This document shows, piece after piece, positions 7,803 to 15,917 of a DNA stretch of 64,000 nucleotides. The first letter of the stretch is position 1; each line of letters starts with the position of its first letter. The position numbers and the translations under genes are program-made. Location of the stretch: the NCBI RefSeq assembly GCF_900106585.1, contig NZ_FNWH01000006.1:62001-126000 (forward strand). Direction: 5' to 3'. The notes under the pieces are model-generated. The model saw only the letters and a list, made by a program, of their open reading frames with translations, was not told where the DNA came from and searched no databases. This stretch comes from Acidaminococcus timonensis (GTDB taxonomy: Bacteria; Bacillota; Negativicutes; Acidaminococcales; Acidaminococcaceae).

Positions 7803-7876
7803 GCGGGTGTAGCTCAATGGTAGAGCCCTAGCCTTCCAAGCTAGTTACGTGGGTTCGATTCCCATCACCCGCTCCA
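7803..7876 (+). tRNA. tRNA-Gly (TCC)
   Basis: Cloverleaf with acceptor GCGGGTG/CACCCGC, anticodon arm CTAGC-CTTCCAA-GCTAG (anticodon TCC), TTCGATTC T-loop and encoded CCA. Confidence 0.95.
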
Positions 7877-7884
7877 TTTTATTT

Positions 7885-7961
7885 GGCCCCGTAGCTCAGC
7901 TGGATAGAGCAACGGCCTTCTAAGCCGTGTGTCGAGCGTTCGAATCGCTCCGGGGTCACCA
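7885..7961 (+). tRNA. tRNA-Arg (TCT), integration target of the mobile element
   Basis: Cloverleaf with acceptor GGCCCCG/CGGGGTC, anticodon arm ACGGC-CTTCTAA-GCCGT (anticodon TCT) and encoded CCA. The 3' part, from the anticodon arm through CCA (7916-7962), is repeated perfectly at 24644-24690. An integrative element has entered here and kept this gene whole by supplying an identical 3' end. Confidence 0.95.
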
Positions 7962-7962
7962 A
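7916..7962 (+). repeat. attL: left 47-bp direct repeat
   Basis: It covers the 3' part of tRNA-Arg from within the anticodon arm to one base past CCA. It is identical over 47 bases to 24644-24690; the two flanks diverge on both sides. Confidence 0.95.
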
Positions 7963-7971
7963 GGTAATATC

Positions 7972-7999
7972 AGCCTTCCCGAGTTCGGGAAGGCTTTTT
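7972..7999 (+). terminator. Terminator just inside the left end of the element
   Basis: AGCCTTCCCGA (7972-7982) pairs with TCGGGAAGGCT (7985-7995), followed by TTTTT. It ends tRNA operon transcription inside the inserted element, replacing the displaced original terminator. Confidence 0.9.
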
Positions 8000-8011
8000 G
8001 TTTGCCATTTT

Positions 8012-8034
8012 TAGTAGTTTTTCTAGTAGTTTTT
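8012..8034. repeat. Direct repeat near attL, candidate integrase arm sites
   Basis: Two copies of TAGTAGTTTTT (8012-8022 and 8024-8034) lie 50 bases inside attL. Tandem short repeats close to att cores are usual arm-binding sites of tyrosine recombinases. No experimental support. Confidence 0.5.
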
Positions 8035-8046
8035 ATTTTGAACGAG

Positions 8047-8082
8047 AAAAGGACCATGGAATACAAGTTGATTCCATGGTCC
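8047..8082 (-). terminator. Terminator of the mobilization/integrase operon
   Basis: A perfect 12-bp stem (8051-8062 with 8071-8082) and an 8-base loop. Read on the minus strand it is followed by TTTT and lies 8 bases after the integrase stop codon. Confidence 0.9.
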
Positions 8083-8090
8083 TTTCGATT

Positions 8091-9326
8091 TTAAATTCCA
8101 AGGTCATCCAATGCCCTGACAGCAGCCTTCTGGATATCAGGGACAAGGTGGGAATAGGTGTCCAGGGTCAAGGTGATGGTGGAATGGCCAAGCCGTTCCT
8201 GCACAATCTTCGGATTGACTCCTTTGGCCAGTAACAGGGTGGCATGGGTATGGCGCAGGTCATGGAAGGAAAAATCATGGATACCCAGTTTTGCCAGGAC
8301 TGGCAGGAAGTAACGGGCTTTGAAATTGCTGGTGGACAGGATGTTGCCAAACAGGCCGGTAATCAATGCATTCCTGACATTGTGCCAATGGTCTCCCAGG
8401 CGGGCTGCATACTGTTCCTGGAAAGAACGGTACTCTTTTAGCTCTGTTGCCAAGTCAGTACTGATCCGGATTAATCGCCGGGAATGTTTGGTCTTTGTGG
8501 TCTGGAAAACGTTGAGCTTACCACCGGTCTGGATGGACCTTCGGACAGAAATGGAACCATCTTCCAAATCTACGCAGTCCCAGCAAAGACCGAAGACTTC
8601 TCCCAGACGCATCCCCGTACTGGCAGCCAGTTGAACAGCGATAAAGGAAGAATAATAAAGCATTTCATGGGGATCTCCTAAATGGTCCATGGCCTGGGAT
8701 TTCATGGCCTGAAGCAGGCAATGGAGTTCTTCGATGGACAGGACATGGATTTCTTTTACTTCCAGAAGAGGGGCTTTAGTCAGTTCCACAGGATTTTTGG
8801 TCAGAAGATTCACCTGGACCGCATATCGAAAGGCTTCCGAAAGATATCGGCGGATGCACCGTACTGTGCTGGAAGAAAGAGGCTTCCCTTTGGAACCAGT
8901 CCTTTGCCCAGAACTGTAATCATTGATCAGGTTCTGCACGTCCACGGAAGAAATTTTGGCAAGATTTTCATCGTTCCAAACTGGCAGCAGGTAAGTGGAA
9001 AATGTGGTGACATATTTCTGATAGGTCTTTGGCTTTACACTCATCTTTTTGTGTTGGACAAGCCAATAGCGGATAAATTGGCCAAAGGTAGCTTTTCCCG
9101 GTGTAAGGGGAAGAGAAGACTGTACGACACATTTCATCCATTCCCGGCCTTTTTCCAACAGTTCCAGTTTAGTGTCAGCGGTGAAGCCTTTCCGGATCAG
9201 TTTGTGGTTTTGGGTTATACTGAATTGTCCATACCAGGTATTTCCTCTTTTGATGGTGAATCCTTCACCGTTCCCACGTCTACAGTGACCTTTCTTTCCC
9301 GTCAGGACGCTTTTTTCTTCTTCCAT
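8091..9326 (-). CDS. int: Tyrosine recombinase (integrase) of the element
   Basis: A 411-residue phage/Tn916-type integrase that would catalyse integration into and excision from tRNA-Arg. Order: an N-terminal AP2-like arm-binding region (GEGFTIKRGNTWYGQF), a SAM-like core-binding domain (residues 75-180) and a catalytic domain with Arg in TGMRLGE (near 240), Lys in TKTKHSRR, HxxR in HDLRHTHA (near 360), His in RLGHST and the nucleophile Tyr in DTYSHL (near 389). All catalytic residues are present, so it should be active. The start overlaps the relaxase gene by 47 bases and has its own GGGGGA-like site, so it is the last gene of the minus-strand mobilization operon. Confidence 0.95.
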   Translation of the reverse strand: MEEEKSVLTGKKGHCRRGNGEGFTIKRGNTWYGQFSITQNHKLIRKGFTADTKLELLEKGREWMKCVVQSSLPLTPGKATFGQFIRYWLVQHKKMSVKPKTYQKYVTTFSTYLLPVWNDENLAKISSVDVQNLINDYSSGQRTGSKGKPLSSSTVRCIRRYLSEAFRYAVQVNLLTKNPVELTKAPLLEVKEIHVLSIEELHCLLQAMKSQAMDHLGDPHEMLYYSSFIAVQLAASTGMRLGEVFGLCWDCVDLEDGSISVRRSIQTGGKLNVFQTTKTKHSRRLIRISTDLATELKEYRSFQEQYAARLGDHWHNVRNALITGLFGNILSTSNFKARYFLPVLAKLGIHDFSFHDLRHTHATLLLAKGVNPKIVQERLGHSTITLTLDTYSHLVPDIQKAAVRALDDLGI

Positions 9327-11913
9327 GACTCATTCCCCCTGTCTTTACTTTTTTCTGCTCTAAACTTGATTTTGGAGGCTCTTTTTTCTTGCCTTTGATG
9401 AAATCTTCGTAGGAGTATTTTTTCTGGAAGGACTTGGTCTGACGGATTAGGGCCTCTTTGTCATTCGTATAAATCTTCACATCTTTCTTTGCCCGGCTGA
9501 CGTCCACATAGAATTTATTTCGGCTGTTCAGGCGTTTTTGTTCTGCATCATGATAGATCAGCGCATAATCCATAGTAATCCCCTGGGCCTTATGGGACGT
9601 CAGAGCATAGGCGTAATCCATGTGGACAGCACTGTCTTTGGGAATGGAGAACAGATGACCATTGCTTTCCACCATGATTCCCTGGGAAGAGGTTTCCACC
9701 ACTTGTCCCAGCTGTCCATTTTTGACGGGACAGCTTTTGCCCTGAAAATCCCGGCTTTTATAATCGTTTTGCTCAAAAATGATTTTATCCCCAGCGGAAA
9801 ATTCCTTTTCCACTTTATCTCCGTAATGATTGATGACCTGGACAGCTGTGCCCGGACGGAGTTTTTCCTGGGAAAGAAGCCGTTTCCGTACTTTATTATT
9901 TAAATCGTCTTTGTCTTTATTTTGGGCTACCAGGATGATAGCCTTTTTTTGTTCCTCTTTGGAATAAGAGCAATAATCACGAACGATACTGTTGAACAGG
10001 GATTTTCGCATATGGTTTTCTATGATTTTATCGTTGAGGTATTTTTCGATGGGATGTTTTTCCCCTTTGGGGAATTTTCCGGAAAGAGCTTCTACGGCTT
10101 TTCGCAGTTCTGAATCTTTTTCCTGTCGGGTGATTTCCTTCATACAGATTACGGGCAACTTGTTTTCCCTGACCATTCGTTGAAAGGCATTTCCTGTGCC
10201 GATGGGCAGCAACTGATTGGTATCTCCTAGGAATACCACTTTGCTTTTCTTTTGTTCCGCCGCTTCTAATATTGCGGCCGTCAGTCGGTCATTCAGCATG
10301 GACGATTCATCCACTATCCATACTTCTGGTTTTTCTGCTTTTTTTACCCGGGAAAAATCCCAGTGAGGATCCTTCAAATTCTTTTGCGGCTGATTGGTCA
10401 GGGCTGTGAAAAATTTATGGATGGTGGTGGAATCCACCTGGGCTTCTGTTTCCATAGATTCAGCTGCTTTTCCGGTGAATGCCATTCCCTTTACAGTAAC
10501 ATCTTTTGCTTCCAGAAGGTCTGATACATATTTTAAAGCGGTGGTTTTCCCGGCTCCGGCAATCCCTTCAATGGCAATGTATTTTTCTTTGCTGGTCAGT
10601 ATGGAATAAATAGCATCCTTCTGTCCTTTGGTCAACTCCCAGCCAGCCTTGTCTTTCAGCTTTTGATTTTCTTTGTCAATGGATTTTTGGGCCTCTTCCG
10701 GAGTATAGCTGTTGTAGGAAAAATCCATTTGATTCAACAAAATACGGTCGATTTCTTTTGCTTTTTCCAGGTTGTTTTTGGTTGTGAAATTTTCCGTCAG
10801 GTTGTGGGACAGGTGCCCCATTGGCTGGAAAAGGCGATAAAGATTTTCTTTGTATAGAAGATTGAAATCTTCTCCAGTGGCCCCCAGAGGGATGGTCTTT
10901 TCGAAGAAAGCCACCTGCATATCTTCTTTGGTAAAAGAAAAATTCTGAACTTCCAAGTCATGGATGGCTTCCATAAAAAGAGAATCCAGTTTCTCAAGAT
11001 AACGGGTTCGTCTTTTTAAAGGATCACGGGATACCTGTATACCGCCTTTTTCCTGGATTTCCTTGCGCCAGGCCTCTTCCAGCAGGGGAAGATTGATTTC
11101 CGGTTTCGCCTGCCGGGAGGCTTTGGCTGCATAATGGGAACCCAGCCAGCTATCTGCAATCTCATTCTTGGTTTGGTAACTTCTCAGTTGCTGTTCTCTT
11201 TTGGAATAGAACTGGATCAACTCAGGAGAAACGCCTTTCAGCTCAAAGGATTCATAGCGGGCACGGGGATTCTTTTTGACTGTTTCTAGGTCGTAGCCTT
11301 GCTTCATCAGTTGGTTGGCCAGCTCGTTATCATAAAGCAGGGAGTACAGATAACGTCGATTGTACAGAAATTTGTCCTCCATGGTCCCATAGCCGTTAGG
11401 CGTCTTGATTTTTCGGAAAATGATTACATGGGTATGGAGCTGTGGATCCAGTTCCCGGGAAACCCGGTGTTGGATACAAGCTGCCAGCATATGGTGGGTA
11501 TTGATATAACTGGTCTTTTTCCCTTTGTGTTCACGCCAGATCATGCACTCTGCTTCCACCCGATGCAGGACCTTTTTCATGGCAATGTTATGAGCCTGGA
11601 TCAGGTCCTGTTGGAAAGCCGGATCCAGGGCAGCCAGGGAAATGGATTTAGGCGGAGAGAAAGTTAGGTCAAGAGCCAGTTTCGTAGAGTCGTAAGGCAT
11701 ATCGCCCCGTATGGAAGCCACAGTGTTGAGATAGTCTTCCATTTTCAAAGGAGCTGTTCCATTTATTACGGGAGTGGCGATATGGGCGGCGTCTTCCTGG
11801 GTGAGCGCAGAGCCCACCCAGAAGTCCTCATTGCTGATGGTCCGGGCATAGTAATCGTCCTTCCGGTAATAATCGTTGGTTTGACGGGGCGAAATGGCAG
11901 TCAGTGTGACCAT
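9280..11913 (-). CDS. MOBF-type relaxase with helicase domain (TrwC/TraI-like)
   Basis: An 877-residue conjugative relaxase. The N-terminal TrwC domain (residues 1-300) shows the DLTFSPPKSISL motif near 85 and the metal-binding His cluster in LDPQLHTHVII near 155; candidate catalytic Tyr residues lie in the N-terminal YY pairs (NDYYRKDDYYAR). The C-terminal part is a superfamily 1 helicase with Walker A IAGAGKTTA (near 447), Walker B VWIVDESSM (near 532) and a final motif YALTSHKAQG. It would nick at oriT and unwind the transferred strand. It starts 3 bases after the coupling protein, with AAAGGAGG upstream. Shorter than F TraI (1756 residues) but close to the size of other compact MOBF enzymes. 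Confidence 0.9.
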   Translation of the reverse strand: MVTLTAISPRQTNDYYRKDDYYARTISNEDFWVGSALTQEDAAHIATPVINGTAPLKMEDYLNTVASIRGDMPYDSTKLALDLTFSPPKSISLAALDPAFQQDLIQAHNIAMKKVLHRVEAECMIWREHKGKKTSYINTHHMLAACIQHRVSRELDPQLHTHVIIFRKIKTPNGYGTMEDKFLYNRRYLYSLLYDNELANQLMKQGYDLETVKKNPRARYESFELKGVSPELIQFYSKREQQLRSYQTKNEIADSWLGSHYAAKASRQAKPEINLPLLEEAWRKEIQEKGGIQVSRDPLKRRTRYLEKLDSLFMEAIHDLEVQNFSFTKEDMQVAFFEKTIPLGATGEDFNLLYKENLYRLFQPMGHLSHNLTENFTTKNNLEKAKEIDRILLNQMDFSYNSYTPEEAQKSIDKENQKLKDKAGWELTKGQKDAIYSILTSKEKYIAIEGIAGAGKTTALKYVSDLLEAKDVTVKGMAFTGKAAESMETEAQVDSTTIHKFFTALTNQPQKNLKDPHWDFSRVKKAEKPEVWIVDESSMLNDRLTAAILEAAEQKKSKVVFLGDTNQLLPIGTGNAFQRMVRENKLPVICMKEITRQEKDSELRKAVEALSGKFPKGEKHPIEKYLNDKIIENHMRKSLFNSIVRDYCSYSKEEQKKAIILVAQNKDKDDLNNKVRKRLLSQEKLRPGTAVQVINHYGDKVEKEFSAGDKIIFEQNDYKSRDFQGKSCPVKNGQLGQVVETSSQGIMVESNGHLFSIPKDSAVHMDYAYALTSHKAQGITMDYALIYHDAEQKRLNSRNKFYVDVSRAKKDVKIYTNDKEALIRQTKSFQKKYSYEDFIKGKKKEPPKSSLEQKKVKTGGMSHGRRKKRPDGKERSL

Positions 11914-11916
11914 GCT

Positions 11917-13779
11917 TTATTCCTCCTTTTTTGTTTTCCGGAAATGCGCAACGAAATCTTCTTTTCTTGATTTCATAGGTCTCAGTTGATCGATGATGGT
12001 CTCTGCTGGAACTGGATCGAAATTGGGAACCCGATCCGGATAGTGGATGTTGGGGACGGTGACTGGGCAGATTCCGTATTCTGTCATTTTCAGAAATCCG
12101 TGGAACTGGGGCAGGTTCAGCAGTTCACTGGGGGTGACCACGGGATACGTCTTACGGTCTTGGGAATACGTTGTTGTTGGGCCCTCGTTTTTTGTAGTCT
12201 GGGAACTGACGTGAGTTTCCCGGAATTCTCCTTCCCCGAAGTTTTTAGCGATATCCGCGGCGGATGTTGCTTCGTTGATCCGAAGGGACAAGAACGTACT
12301 AAAGTTATTAGTCATGGACTGGGTCACTTCGGGGCCGTATTTTTCTTTGATACGGCCGCTGTCCTGGCTCATAGCGATGATGGACGCGCCGTAGCTGCGT
12401 CCTTTGGTGATCAGGTCCGGCAGCATCTGGATTTTATTCATGTTGCCCAGTTCGTCCAGGAAGAAATAAATCCGTCTTGTTGGATCTGGGGACAGGGACA
12501 GAGTGGCCGTCATCATGATGTTGGTGGCCAGGGTGATGAGTGGCGTCATCAGTTCGCTTTTGTTGGCAGGACTTAAAATGTAAAGGTTGGGGATGGTGCC
12601 GTCCGGTCGGCGATATTCTCCTTGGATGTACTTCCGGAAGGAGAAGGATTCATTGGGATCTGAGGTGAGATAGTCAAAAACGGCTGTATTGACGTTTAAG
12701 GTGGCCAGGATGGATTGAATGGTGTTGTCCGGACTATCCAAAAGGGAATTGGATTTGAACTGTTCCAGAGGAAGAGCTGCCAAAGTGCCGCGAAGTTCAT
12801 CCACGTCCATGTGCAGCGTTGAACGAAGATTCTCTAGAGTTGCTTTGTCTTGCAGCTGCAATGCCTTCAGAATGTCGCCCAGGATACGGGCAGCAGCTTC
12901 TTCCCAGAAGGGATCCTTTCCCTTGAAGAAGAAAAGGGAACGTGCAAATGAATCGTAATCCGTCATGTCGTTGATGTCGTTGAAGGGGTTCCAGGCCACG
13001 CCTCGTTTGTCGAAGGGGCAGAAGATGATATCCCCTTTTCGATAGAACTTCCCGATGAATTCTGGCTTCACATCGATAAGGACGTAAGGGCGGGGTTCTT
13101 TTGTCTTTGTCACATAAGCATTGATGGAATGGAGCATCTGGGCCAGCAGGGTAGATTTCCCGGAACCGCTGGCACCGTACACCAGGATGTGACGGCTTTC
13201 CAGTTCCGTGGGGATACGGACGGGGCCGATGTGCATGATTGCTTTCTTCTTTCCGGTGGACAAGGCTACTTCTTTTGTGGGCAGCAGCCGGGAACCACGG
13301 ATAAACCCAGTATCTTGTTGTTCTTTTCGGTATTTTTGATAGATGTTTTTCCCGAGAAAGATAGCCGTTCCCAGAAAGAAGAACCAAAACAGCGCTTTTC
13401 CCTGGGCAGCGATGGAGGAGGCCTGTCCATCCAGCACCAAATTGACACAGTTGTCATAGACGCTTTTGGGAATCTGGAGAGCCGGAGATACATCCGTAAA
13501 ATATTTTGCCAGGGCATTTCCCAGTGTCATATTATGGTTAGAAGGGATAAACGGATTGATGAAGTTCCAGGCAACTGCGCTGGGCAGATGGTCACCCTGG
13601 ATGGTTGCCTGACGAGTAATCCGCTGGATGGTAATCCAGACGGAAAGGAGTCCTTCGGCAGAACCTAAAACGAAAAGCTTTTGAGCATACTCTTTCAGAT
13701 AGCAACGATAGTATTCCCATAGAGCAGTCCGCTGCCGTTCCTGATAGATTTTTCGAAGCTGGGATTGGGAATTAATCAT
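11917..13779 (-). CDS. Type IV coupling protein (VirD4/TraD-like)
   Basis: A 620-residue membrane ATPase that links the relaxase-DNA complex to a secretion channel. One or two N-terminal membrane segments are visible (the clearest is ALFWFFFLGTAIFLG, near residue 125), followed by Walker A VYGASGSGKSTLL (near 201) and Walker B YFFLDELGNM (near 443), then GRSYGASIIAMSQD, typical of TraD/TrwB. The frame is open further upstream, but ATG 13779 is preferred: it overlaps the stop of the small upstream gene by 8 bases, and the longer N terminus would be a shadow of that gene. The element brings its own coupling protein but no other transfer genes. Confidence 0.9.
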   Translation of the reverse strand: MINSQSQLRKIYQERQRTALWEYYRCYLKEYAQKLFVLGSAEGLLSVWITIQRITRQATIQGDHLPSAVAWNFINPFIPSNHNMTLGNALAKYFTDVSPALQIPKSVYDNCVNLVLDGQASSIAAQGKALFWFFFLGTAIFLGKNIYQKYRKEQQDTGFIRGSRLLPTKEVALSTGKKKAIMHIGPVRIPTELESRHILVYGASGSGKSTLLAQMLHSINAYVTKTKEPRPYVLIDVKPEFIGKFYRKGDIIFCPFDKRGVAWNPFNDINDMTDYDSFARSLFFFKGKDPFWEEAAARILGDILKALQLQDKATLENLRSTLHMDVDELRGTLAALPLEQFKSNSLLDSPDNTIQSILATLNVNTAVFDYLTSDPNESFSFRKYIQGEYRRPDGTIPNLYILSPANKSELMTPLITLATNIMMTATLSLSPDPTRRIYFFLDELGNMNKIQMLPDLITKGRSYGASIIAMSQDSGRIKEKYGPEVTQSMTNNFSTFLSLRINEATSAADIAKNFGEGEFRETHVSSQTTKNEGPTTTYSQDRKTYPVVTPSELLNLPQFHGFLKMTEYGICPVTVPNIHYPDRVPNFDPVPAETIIDQLRPMKSRKEDFVAHFRKTKKEE

Positions 13780-14059
13780 GTTGGATGCCTGCCTTTCTTT
13801 TGCATTGTCCCACGACGGCCTTGAATTCGTTTTCATCATCAAGCAGCTGATGAGCCTGCCAAAGCAGGAGGGCTTCCACAAAGTAGAGATGACGAAAGTC
13901 GTTCGTGGATATTCCAGAATTTTTGGCGGAGAGTCCCGCTTCCACAGCGTCCTGAATGAAAGCGGAAACGGATTTCCCTTCCAGGGCTGCCAGACGGGAA
14001 ATTTTCTGCTTCCATTCGGTTGTGCAGTACAGTTTGATTTCCTCTTTTGATGTCGTCAT
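13772..14059 (-). CDS. Small mobilization accessory protein, ribbon-helix-helix-like
   Basis: A 95-residue protein starting MTTSKEEIKLY. ATG 14059 is chosen because GAAAGGAG (14068-14075) is ideally spaced. The N-terminal part (KLYCTTEWKQKISRLAALEGKSVSAFIQDAV) looks like a ribbon-helix-helix DNA-binding fold of the MobC/TraY kind, which helps the relaxase at oriT. The rest (FVEALLLWQAHQLLDDENEF) is helical and unassigned. It is the first gene of the tightly packed minus-strand unit with coupling protein, relaxase and integrase. Function is inferred from size, fold guess and position. Confidence 0.65.
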   Translation of the reverse strand: MTTSKEEIKLYCTTEWKQKISRLAALEGKSVSAFIQDAVEAGLSAKNSGISTNDFRHLYFVEALLLWQAHQLLDDENEFKAVVGQCKRKAGIQHD

Positions 14060-14510
14060 TTTGGTTACTCCTTTCATTGAACAGTAGAATAAAAATTGCT
14101 AGGACGGAAACAAACCTTTTCCGTCCATACGCTGTCTCACCGGTGGTGTATCCCTGCCGGTAATCAAAACTCTTGGAAAGATGGGAATCTGAAACAGGGA
14201 CAGGATAAATGAATAGTAGGGATATTTGGAAAGATGGGGGAGGGATGGGGACAGAGTCGAAGACGGATTTAATGGCTTTTGCCATGTTCCTGCTCCCATA
14301 TCCCTATTGTGATGACCTCCTTTCAACAGAAAAGGCACCAAACCGATGCCCATATGGGCTTCGATCTGGCGCCTCACGCTGCACAGACAATGTCCTATTT
14401 ACTTTTTGTTTTTGCCTGGCGGAAAGAAATTCGATCTCTTATGTACTTGATTTTTCCGTTTGGCATTTTGACGGGAAAATATTTTCGCTTTTCCCTTTCC
14501 AGAAATTTCA
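14060..14510. other. Non-coding stretch, candidate oriT region
   Basis: About 450 bases without a convincing gene between the accessory protein and the putative excisionase. It contains a direct repeat TTGGAAAGATGGG at 14173-14185 and 14226-14238, with GGGACAG (after the first copy) and GGGGACAG (after the second) at similar offsets. Such direct repeats next to a relaxase operon are common in origins of transfer, but no nic site can be named. Short open frames on both strands lack ribosome binding sites or family resemblance. Confidence 0.35.
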
Positions 14511-14720
14511 TCAAACCACTTCCTTTTCACGACTATTTACGGTGCTGTTCAACTGGCAAAAACTATCCAAGGAACTCTCTGGAATGAGAATCCTTTTTCC
14601 AACGTGAATGCTCTCAATCTGGTTTTGTTGAACAAGCTGATAGATTTTGGCACGGCTAATTTTTCCACCAAAGTATTCTCTGGCGGCCTGCTGCACCGAA
14701 AACAGTTTTTGCTCAATCAT
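14511..14720 (-). CDS. Putative excisionase / helix-turn-helix protein
   Basis: A 69-residue protein (MIEQKLFSVQQAAREYFGGKISRAKIYQLVQQNQIESIHVGKRILIPESSLDSF...) with the winged helix-turn-helix pattern of the excisionase/MerR-like HTH_17 family: a first helix with QQAAREYF, then KIYQLVQ and a hairpin HVGKRILIP. AAGGAGG precedes the start. These proteins steer integrase towards excision or activate transfer genes. It is divergent from the repressor-like gene at 14876, a usual switch arrangement. Confidence 0.8.
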   Translation of the reverse strand: MIEQKLFSVQQAAREYFGGKISRAKIYQLVQQNQIESIHVGKRILIPESSLDSFCQLNSTVNSREKEVV

Positions 14721-14875
14721 ATCTCGACAACCTCCTTTTAGAATGGTAAAATTAAAGCAATAAGGAACAGATAATATAAATCGAAATTAATTTAACTTAA
14801 ATTCCAAATTTAATTTCTAGGCATAGTGTATCACATAGAATCTCTAAAATCAATAGCATTTTAAAGGAGATTATC
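14721..14875. promoter_or_regulatory. Divergent A+T-rich control region with an inverted repeat
   Basis: The 155 bases between the excisionase-like gene and the XRE-family gene are very A+T-rich. Around 14783-14817 there is an imperfect palindrome (GAAATTAAT... with ...TTTAATTTC), a likely operator for the repressor encoded to the right. The site AAAGGAG just before 14876 serves that gene. Confidence 0.5.
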
Positions 14876-15751
14876 ATGAATTTTTTACCCAAAAGTAAAT
14901 CTGAACCCAATGCAAGAACCAATTCTCAGGAAACCATCAATGCTTTTGTAGAACGGTTTGGCAATCTTTTTGCTCAGACTGGCATGACAAAGGTAGAGTT
15001 TGCCAATGTGTTGGGAATTAAATCGGCTGGCATCGGTAATTATTTGAAAGGGAAGGGGCTGCCATCTATACCGGTTCTTTGTGACATTGCCGATTACTTC
15101 CATGTAAAGCTTGATTATCTGTTGGGACGGGATCCCTGGCCTATGAAACGGGAACATTTTGTTTTTTATTACCCGGAAGGGGAATTCCCATATTCCATAA
15201 AACGGCCAAATAGTGAAGAAAACACAAAAAATGGACTGTTGACCGGAAAATTGCGATATTCTTTCGGAATGAATGTTGTGGATATTCAGGACTTCCGTGA
15301 TCATAAAGGGACACAGCCATTTCTCTGTTTCTATTTTGGTGAATCTGATGATGACCAGACTTTATTACGATATTTTTTAAACGGTGGTATCAAATATGCC
15401 TGTTTCCTTCTTCAGGTATCTGCCTATCTGGGTGTTCAATTTGTGGGGATGAGAAGTCCGTTTCTCAATGAATATAATGCATTTGCCACCCGGTTGATCA
15501 TATCTTCCTGTAAGGAGCTGCCAACGGATTGCCTGCTTTCCACTCAAAAAAAAGAAAAATATTTTGCAGTAGAACCGGAAGACAATACCCTCAATTGTAA
15601 TAAGCCCAAAATCAGTGTGTGTGGAGGACCTGTAACGGGTGTTGTGGAACAATGGTTGTCTTTTTCTGAAGAAGAAAAGAAAGCTTTCTTGATGAATTAC
15701 ATTAGAGATTATGGGAATTTGCCTGGCATTGCACCGGCATTTTTCAAATAA
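14876..15751 (+). CDS. XRE-family transcriptional regulator, likely element repressor
   Basis: A 291-residue protein with an N-terminal Cro/CI helix-turn-helix (about residues 25-80: LFAQTGMTKVEFANVLGIKSAGIGNYLKGKGLPS, then CDIADYFHVKLDYLLGRD). The remaining 200 residues have no fold I recognise. A Cro/CI domain ending in DYLLGRD is typical of phage- and ICE-type repressors. It is transcribed away from the excisionase-like gene, so it probably controls the switch between the integrated state and transfer. ATG 14876 has AAAGGAG 7 bases upstream. Confidence 0.8.
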   Translation: MNFLPKSKSEPNARTNSQETINAFVERFGNLFAQTGMTKVEFANVLGIKSAGIGNYLKGKGLPSIPVLCDIADYFHVKLDYLLGRDPWPMKREHFVFYYPEGEFPYSIKRPNSEENTKNGLLTGKLRYSFGMNVVDIQDFRDHKGTQPFLCFYFGESDDDQTLLRYFLNGGIKYACFLLQVSAYLGVQFVGMRSPFLNEYNAFATRLIISSCKELPTDCLLSTQKKEKYFAVEPEDNTLNCNKPKISVCGGPVTGVVEQWLSFSEEEKKAFLMNYIRDYGNLPGIAPAFFK

Positions 15752-15771
15752 AATGGTATAACGCAACAAAA

Positions 15772-15801
15772 GCCTTTGGAAATTGATGACTTCCAGAGGC
15801 T
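15772..15801 (+). terminator. Terminator after the repressor gene
   Basis: AGCCTTTGGAA (15772-15782) pairs with TTCCAGAGGCT (15791-15801) with one G-T pair; a T-rich run follows after a few bases. Confidence 0.7.
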
Positions 15802-15917
15802 ATTGTATTTTCATTCCGAATTTTCTCTGCCTCTAGGAATCAATAAATGATAAAATAAGAAACACATAAAATCCATGGGAACCAGAGTTCCATTTATTTA
15901 TATTATGGGGGAATATC

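Noticed and set aside
8682-9398. 238-codon plus-strand open frame
   Set aside because: It lies opposite the integrase and relaxase ends, whose catalytic motifs prove the minus strand is coding.
14099-14377. 92-codon minus-strand open frame in the gap before the excisionase gene
   Set aside because: No ribosome binding site, Pro/Ser-rich low-quality sequence and no resemblance; overlapping frames of similar length exist on both strands.
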